Origin: Clostridia bacterium | Lineage (GTDB): Bacteria; Bacillota_E; SLMV01; PUMD01 | DNA length: 10,859 nt | Reading direction: 5' to 3' | NCBI GenBank assembly: GCA_003562655.1 | Contig: PWUC01000027.1 | Span: 1-10,859 of the forward strand | Shown: positions 7,301 through 10,859 of the stretch, in pieces | Layout: each line of letters opens with the position of its first letter | Position numbering within the stretch: the stretch's first letter is position 1 | Notes under the pieces: generated by a model | What the model was told of the DNA's origin: nothing | The model's input: only the letters and a program-made list of their open reading frames with translations | Database searches by the model: none | Made by a program: the position numbers and the translations under genes

Positions 7301-7497
7301 TATCGGACCACATCGATGTCCGCTACCGCGCCGGCGGGGAACTGGGCGCGGCTCTGAGAGACTTCGGCGGTGAGGTGGCCGACGAAATCCTGGCCCGCTC
7401 CCTCGAGCCCGGCAACCCCGGGCAGATGGACCACACCTTCGAGACGGAGATAGAGGATGCTGAGATCGAGATCGGATTCAGGGCGGTTCACGACTGA
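4336..7497 (+). CDS. ileS: isoleucyl-tRNA synthetase, atypical-signature clade
   Basis: A 1053-residue class Ia synthetase that charges tRNA-Ile in the cytoplasm. The N-terminal part holds a degenerate HIGH motif (GVHHAWG, 56-62) and the block [20 protein letters not shown] (83-102). The CP1 editing domain shows [11 protein letters not shown] (226-236) and [10 protein letters not shown] (316-325). WLDAGIV lies at 524-530 and a variant KMSKS as MHKSAGN at 598-604. Cysteine pairs at C183/C186, C393/C396, C464/C467 and C507/C510 suggest zinc ribbons in the insertions. The C-terminal half contains the tRNA anticodon-binding helices and an IleRS-type tail ([24 protein letters not shown]). The ATG at 4336 has GGAGGGAG 7 nt upstream; longer readings would run through the terminator. 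The AUC specifier of the preceding T-box supports isoleucine over valine or leucine. The frame after the TGA continues open for 20 codons, probably without meaning. Confidence 0.94.
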   Translation: [1053 protein letters not shown]

Positions 7498-7671
7498 GGC
7501 AGGGCGGGCACCGGGCGGGGCCAGGTGGAGCGGCTCTTCGGTGACCCGGAGCTGGAGTGAGATCTGTCCCATGCGGAAAGCCCGCCCATGTCAACGGCCG
7601 ATGAGCAAGGGCACAACCCCCTGCAGAGGAATGACCTGCGTCTCGCAGATGCAGATAAGGAGGCAGAGACT

Positions 7672-8910
7672 GTGAAAACCGCTATTCGCAACGCCCGGAT
7701 CTTCGACGGAACCGGGGCAGACATTTCGGAACCTGCTACAGTCGTGATAGAGGGAGATCGCATAGAGTCCGTGCTCCCGCACGCGGAGGCCTCCGTTGAT
7801 GAAAGGACCACCGTCATCGATGCCGGCGGGAAGACCCTGCTGCCGGGTCTGATCGACAGCCACATCCACATCATCGGCAACCCGAAACCCGACCGGCTCA
7901 AACAGATGAAAGAGCTGGTTCCCCACGCGGCGATCAGGGCCACCGTCAACGCCCGTGAGACCCTTCACGCCGGCTTCACTGCGGCCAGGGACGCCGGCTC
8001 GAACCACCATCTGGCCGTCGCCCTCAGGCTGGCCATTGACGAGGGCCTGGTCCCGGGACCCCGGCTGCATGTGGCAGGGAAAGGGCTCTCCATAACGGGA
8101 GGACACGGGGACTTCCAGAATGGATGGCCCCCGGAGCTGCAGTACAGCGGCCGGTACGTTGTGGACGGGCCCGATGAAGCGAGACGGGCTGCCAGGGAGC
8201 AGCTGCGCGACGGCGCCGATCACATCAAGCTGCACGCCACGGGTGGGGTCATGTCCGAGGGCGACATTCCCACCGCCCGCGGCCTGACCCTCGAGGAGAT
8301 GAGGGCTGCCATCGATGAGGCCGTGAACGTGGGGAAGAAGACCATGGCCCACGCCCAGGGATCCCTCGGAATCAAGAATGCCATTTTGGCGGGCATATCC
8401 TCGATCGAACACGGTTTCTACCTGACCGATGAGATTATCGAACTCATGCTGGAAAGAGACGTGTTCCTGGTTCCCACCCTGGCGGCGGTTCATCACATCG
8501 TGACCCGTGGAACGGAAGCCGGCATACCCGAATACGGCGTGCGGAAGGCGCGGGAGGCACAGCAGGCGCACCTGCAGAGCTTCGCCCGGGCCAACCGGGC
8601 CGGGGTCAGGATCGCCATGGGCACCGACGCTGCCACCCCCTACAACTATCATGGGTGCAACGCCCTCGAGCTGGAGCTGATGGTCAAGGCCGGCATGAGT
8701 CCCACCGAGGCTCTGGTCTCCGCCACCACCGGGGGCGCAGAGCTGATGGGACTGGCAGACAGTCTCGGCCAGATCCGATCCGGTTTTTGGGCCGACCTGG
8801 TCATCGTCGACGGGGATCCAACCTCCGACATATCAGTGCTGGGCAACCGGTTGAATATAGCAATGGTCATGAAAGCAGGAGAAATGGTCATCAATACCCT
8901 CGCCGGTTGA
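7672..8910 (+). CDS. metal-dependent amidohydrolase (imidazolonepropionase/prolidase-like)
   Basis: A 412-residue TIM-barrel hydrolase of the amidohydrolase superfamily. The binuclear metal site is complete: HxH in DSHIHIIG (H64, H66), a likely carboxylated lysine in DHIKLHATGG (K186), histidines in MAHAQG (H227) and IEHGF (H247), and the catalytic aspartate in MGTDAATPYN (D319). The composite beta-sandwich is made by the N-terminal strands (RNARIFDGTG) and the C-terminal WADLVIVDGDPTSDI. Relatives act as Xaa-Pro dipeptidases or on cyclic amides; the true substrate cannot be deduced. I start it at GTG 7672 because AAGGAGG lies 8 nt upstream and the family N-terminus begins there. The open frame extends to an ATG at 7588 without a binding site. 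The gap of 174 bp after ileS contains no convincing gene, so it may belong to the same transcript. No signal peptide: cytoplasmic. Confidence 0.92.
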   Translation: MKTAIRNARIFDGTGADISEPATVVIEGDRIESVLPHAEASVDERTTVIDAGGKTLLPGLIDSHIHIIGNPKPDRLKQMKELVPHAAIRATVNARETLHAGFTAARDAGSNHHLAVALRLAIDEGLVPGPRLHVAGKGLSITGGHGDFQNGWPPELQYSGRYVVDGPDEARRAAREQLRDGADHIKLHATGGVMSEGDIPTARGLTLEEMRAAIDEAVNVGKKTMAHAQGSLGIKNAILAGISSIEHGFYLTDEIIELMLERDVFLVPTLAAVHHIVTRGTEAGIPEYGVRKAREAQQAHLQSFARANRAGVRIAMGTDAATPYNYHGCNALELELMVKAGMSPTEALVSATTGGAELMGLADSLGQIRSGFWADLVIVDGDPTSDISVLGNRLNIAMVMKAGEMVINTLAG

Positions 8911-8912
8911 AG

Positions 8913-8947
8913 GACCGCTCCTCATCCCAAAGAGGGTTAGGGCGGTC
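8913..8947 (+). terminator. imperfect hairpin after the amidohydrolase gene
   Basis: GACCGC (8913-8918) pairs with GCGGTC (8942-8947), with CCT/AGG and CCC/GGG continuing inside across small internal loops. No T-run follows, so termination is uncertain. It separates the amidohydrolase from the lipoprotein gene. Confidence 0.4.
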
Positions 8948-9000
8948 TCATAGAGAGGCCTCCTGTGGGAGAACATACGCGTGAGAAAGGAGATCATGTA

Positions 9001-9633
9001 ATGCTATCCAAATGCACCGTCGTGCTTCGCCGGTTGAGCATCCTGGCTGCCCTGGCGCTGCTGATCATCCCTGCCGGTTGTCAGCTGGCAGGCGAAGATG
9101 ACCCAGATCCTGAAGCCCTGCGCCAGGAGATCGAGCAACTCCAGTCACGAGAGGCATCGCTTCGATCCCGACTGGAGCTCATGGAGTCCTCTCCCCTGGC
9201 GACCCCGGATGGGGGCATCAAGCTCGTGGTCTACATGGGGCTTGCCACCGCCACTGACATCATCACCGTTCCTGTGATCCGCGCGACCGATGAGACGACG
9301 GATCTCAAGGAAGCTGCCCTGGCCGAGCTGATCAGGGGTCCGGACCCCGCAGGGCCCCTGTCACCCATCCTCCCACCGGAAACCGAGGTTCTGTCTCTGG
9401 AAGTTGATGATGATGGTCTGGCCACCGTGGACTTCAGCCCCCACGTCGCCGAATACGCGGCGGGTTCCGCCGGTGAGACCCTGGTCATAGCGGGCATCGT
9501 CAACACGCTCACCGAATTCCCCGATGTGGATCGCGTGCAGATCCTGGTGGAAGGCGAAAGGGGGGTCAGCCTGGGAGGGCACTTCACACTGGATGAACCC
9601 ATTGAACGGCTCACCGGCATGATCCCCGACTAG
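9001..9633 (+). CDS. GerMN-domain lipoprotein
   Basis: A 210-residue exported protein. Residues 1-26 are a signal peptide with basic LRR and the hydrophobic stretch LSILAALALLII, ending at a lipobox-like IPAGC with the lipidated cysteine at 27. Proline at -3 is unusual, so lipidation is likely rather than certain. Residues about 37-64 form a short coiled coil (EALRQEIEQLQSREASLRSRLELME). Residues about 73-205 are a GerMN domain: KLVVYMG at the start, LKEAALAELIRGP, a VDFSPHV strand, then TLVIAGIVNTLTEFPDVDRVQILVEGE. GerMN domains occur in the spore-germination protein GerM and in other Firmicute lipoproteins. It would sit on the outer face of the membrane. The ATG at 9001 has AAAGGAG 8 nt upstream. 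Its stop codon overlaps the stop of the convergent gene. Confidence 0.9.
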   Translation: MLSKCTVVLRRLSILAALALLIIPAGCQLAGEDDPDPEALRQEIEQLQSREASLRSRLELMESSPLATPDGGIKLVVYMGLATATDIITVPVIRATDETTDLKEAALAELIRGPDPAGPLSPILPPETEVLSLEVDDDGLATVDFSPHVAEYAAGSAGETLVIAGIVNTLTEFPDVDRVQILVEGERGVSLGGHFTLDEPIERLTGMIPD

Positions 9634-10043
9634 CGTACGATCATGTCATACGGTCTGTCGGACGGATCGCCCCTCATTTCCACGACGATCCGATTGGGAA
9701 CACACAGGGTCCTGTCTCCAACCCGGGTGAGGGTAGCCCGGGTGCAGATCTTCTGCGGGCAGTCACTTTCGACCACCCTGGCGGTGTATCCGGAGACCAC
9801 CAGGAGCATCCCTCCGGGGAGCTCGAGGCTCGTCTCAGCCGGCAGATCGACCAGCGTAACGACCTCAGCCCCCCCTCCAGGCTCGAGGGACCGCACCTCG
9901 ACCTGCAAGGGTGAACCCGAGCTGCTGCCGGCCAGGGCCGAGGGTATGAGGATGGCCGCGGCCGCAGCTGCGAGGAGCACCAGACCCATCACCACCAGGT
10001 CACCCGGATGAAGGTGCAGTCTCCTGCGGATCATCGCCCTCAT
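9630..10043 (-). CDS. membrane-anchored NusG-domain-II (NusG_II) protein
   Basis: A 137-residue protein with a basic N-terminus (MRAMIRRRLHLH), one hydrophobic segment at about 15-37 (LVVMGLVLLAAAAAAILIP), and an extracytoplasmic NusG_II domain. The family hallmark SDCPQKICTRA and its partner strand LCVPNRIVVEM give three cysteines at 95, 100 and 114. This family in Firmicutes is typically a short anchored protein encoded beside ApbE or Rnf-type redox genes; its biochemical role is not established. The ATG at 10043 overlaps the upstream ApbE stop as ATGA and has GGAGG 9-10 nt before it (inside GGAGGAGG), so the two are translationally coupled. No flavinylation motif of the RnfG type (SGAT-like) is seen, so it is probably not itself the ApbE substrate. 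The stop TAG is part of a CTAG shared with the convergent lipoprotein gene. Confidence 0.88.
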   Translation of the reverse strand: MRAMIRRRLHLHPGDLVVMGLVLLAAAAAAILIPSALAGSSSGSPLQVEVRSLEPGGGAEVVTLVDLPAETSLELPGGMLLVVSGYTARVVESDCPQKICTRATLTRVGDRTLCVPNRIVVEMRGDPSDRPYDMIVR

Positions 10044-10859
10044 TGACCCGCCTCCTCCCCGTCGAACAGCTCCAATCGTCCCTCCAGGCCACTGGAATGC
10101 CTGATCTCACCATCGGCCGTCACCAGCACCGCCTCCACCGCGGGCATCTGCTCCACCACAGAGAGGGCCTCCTCGGGCTGCATGACAAACAGGGCCGTGG
10201 AAAGGCCGTCAGCCCACATCGCCGACTCGGCAAAGACCGTGATGGTCTGCATGGACCGGGCAGGCCACCCGGTGGCGGGATCGAACACATGACAGTACAG
10301 GTCATCACCTGCGGTGAAGTAGTGCTGATAGTCACCGGTGGTGCTGAGGCTCTCTGTGCCCTGCATCTCGATGGCGGCGTAAACCTCGTCATCCCGCCTG
10401 GGATGCATGAGACCGATCCTCCAGGGCCGTCCTCCGGGAGCTGAACCAACCACCTTCATGCTGCTCTGCCCGGCGTTCACCAGGGCCCCGCCGGCACCCG
10501 CCTCCACCAACATCTCAGCCGCCCTGTCGGCCGCATACCCCTTGGTCAGGGCGTTGAGATCCAGTGCCATGCCGGGTTTCAGGGTGACGGTGTTGTCCCG
10601 CAGGTCAACGGCCGTGTAATCGACCAGCTCCAGAGCGAGGAGGATCTCCTCCTCGCCGGGCAACCCGGGTGCATCGGTGTCGAAGCCCCAGAGCTGCACC
10701 AGGACCCTGACCGTGGGATCAAAGGCACCGCCCGTCACGGATGCCAGCTCGAGACCGGTCCCGATCACCCGGGCCGTTTCCGGGGAGATGGGTGAGGCCT
10801 CCCCTTCTGCACGGTTCACAGCGCTGAGTTCACTATCCTCCCGGTGAGGGCTCAGGAGC
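10040..10859 (-). CDS. apbE: FAD:protein FMN transferase (ApbE family), 5' end beyond right edge
   Basis: The C-terminal 272 residues are present. The frame is open to the edge and reads LLSPHREDSELSAVNRAEGE, matching the interior of ApbE proteins, so the GTG at 10819 is not the start. ApbE moves FMN from FAD onto a threonine or serine of target flavoproteins, usually at the outer membrane face. Motifs seen are GGAFDPTV, LDLNALTKGYAADRA, the HxFDPATG segment (CHVFDPATGWPA) and the Mg-binding ADGLSTALFVM, where D and T are the expected ligands. The usual glycine-rich 'NLGGN' stretch is replaced by VNAGQSSM, a modest departure. Whether it has a lipoprotein signal is out of view. It is coupled by ATGA to the NusG_II gene. 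No Rnf, Nqr or FMN-binding-domain target lies in the window. Confidence 0.92.
   Translation of the reverse strand, partial: LLSPHREDSELSAVNRAEGEASPISPETARVIGTGLELASVTGGAFDPTVRVLVQLWGFDTDAPGLPGEEEILLALELVDYTAVDLRDNTVTLKPGMALDLNALTKGYAADRAAEMLVEAGAGGALVNAGQSSMKVVGSAPGGRPWRIGLMHPRRDDEVYAAIEMQGTESLSTTGDYQHYFTAGDDLYCHVFDPATGWPARSMQTITVFAESAMWADGLSTALFVMQPEEALSVVEQMPAVEAVLVTADGEIRHSSGLEGRLELFDGEEAGQ

Noticed and set aside
7498..7560. In-frame extension of ileS past its TGA (20 codons, ending VERLFGDPELE)
   Set aside because: It looks protein-like, but IleRS proteins end near the first stop, and no recoding signal or selenocysteine element was seen.
7502..7587. GGGCGGGC (7502-7509) and GCCCGCCC (7580-7587) could pair across about 70 nt after ileS
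   Set aside because: Distant complementary GC runs are expected by chance in DNA this rich in G and C, and no T-run follows.

Overview
The window looks like chromosomal DNA from a GC-rich, probably anaerobic member of the Bacillota (Firmicutes). The lineage is inferred from three things: a textbook T-box leader in front of ileS, a GerMN-domain lipoprotein of the kind linked to sporulation and germination, and strong GGAGG-type ribosome binding sites on almost every gene. Anaerobic life is inferred from a minus-strand operon of two NifX/NifB-like proteins and two ferredoxin-containing MinD-type ATPases, which resembles the anaerobe-specific 'orange protein' (ORP) systems described in Desulfovibrio.

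Layout. (1) Bases 1-2438, minus strand: an ORP-like operon read from 2438 down past the left edge. Its order is NifX-like A, NifX-like B, a 66-residue single-span membrane protein, MinD/ferredoxin ATPase B and MinD/ferredoxin ATPase A (cut by the window edge). The last three are joined by 4-base start/stop overlaps. A sigma70-type promoter with a perfect TTGACA box lies at 2477-2505, and an 18-bp dyad (2490-2507) covers its -35 region. (2) 2762-3448, plus strand: a cytoplasmic protein of three tandem BON domains, divergent from the operon across about 250 bp of unassigned DNA. (3) 3554-3856, minus strand: a CsoR-type copper-sensing repressor with a complete Cys-His-Cys site and no copper transporter or chaperone gene in view. 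(4) 3946-7497, plus strand: promoter, T-box riboswitch with an AUC specifier, intrinsic terminator and ileS of an atypical clade. (5) 7672-8910, plus: a metal-dependent amidohydrolase. (6) 9001-9633, plus: a GerMN lipoprotein. (7) 9630-10859, minus: a NusG-domain-II membrane-anchored protein translationally coupled to an ApbE flavin transferase that runs off the right edge. The GerMN and NusG_II genes converge and share one CTAG palindrome as both stop codons.

How the genes fit together. The left operon probably assembles or carries a metal-sulfur cluster: the MinD/ferredoxin ATPases would be the ATP-driven assembly factors and the NifX-like proteins the cluster carriers. A Cu(I)-type CsoR lies about 1.1 kb from the operon promoter, and the known ORP cofactor is a Mo-Cu-S cluster, so a link is possible but unproven. 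ileS is controlled by uncharged tRNA-Ile through the T-box. The ApbE/NusG_II pair belongs to membrane flavoprotein or redox biology. No CRISPR array, insertion sequence, tRNA or rRNA gene was seen.
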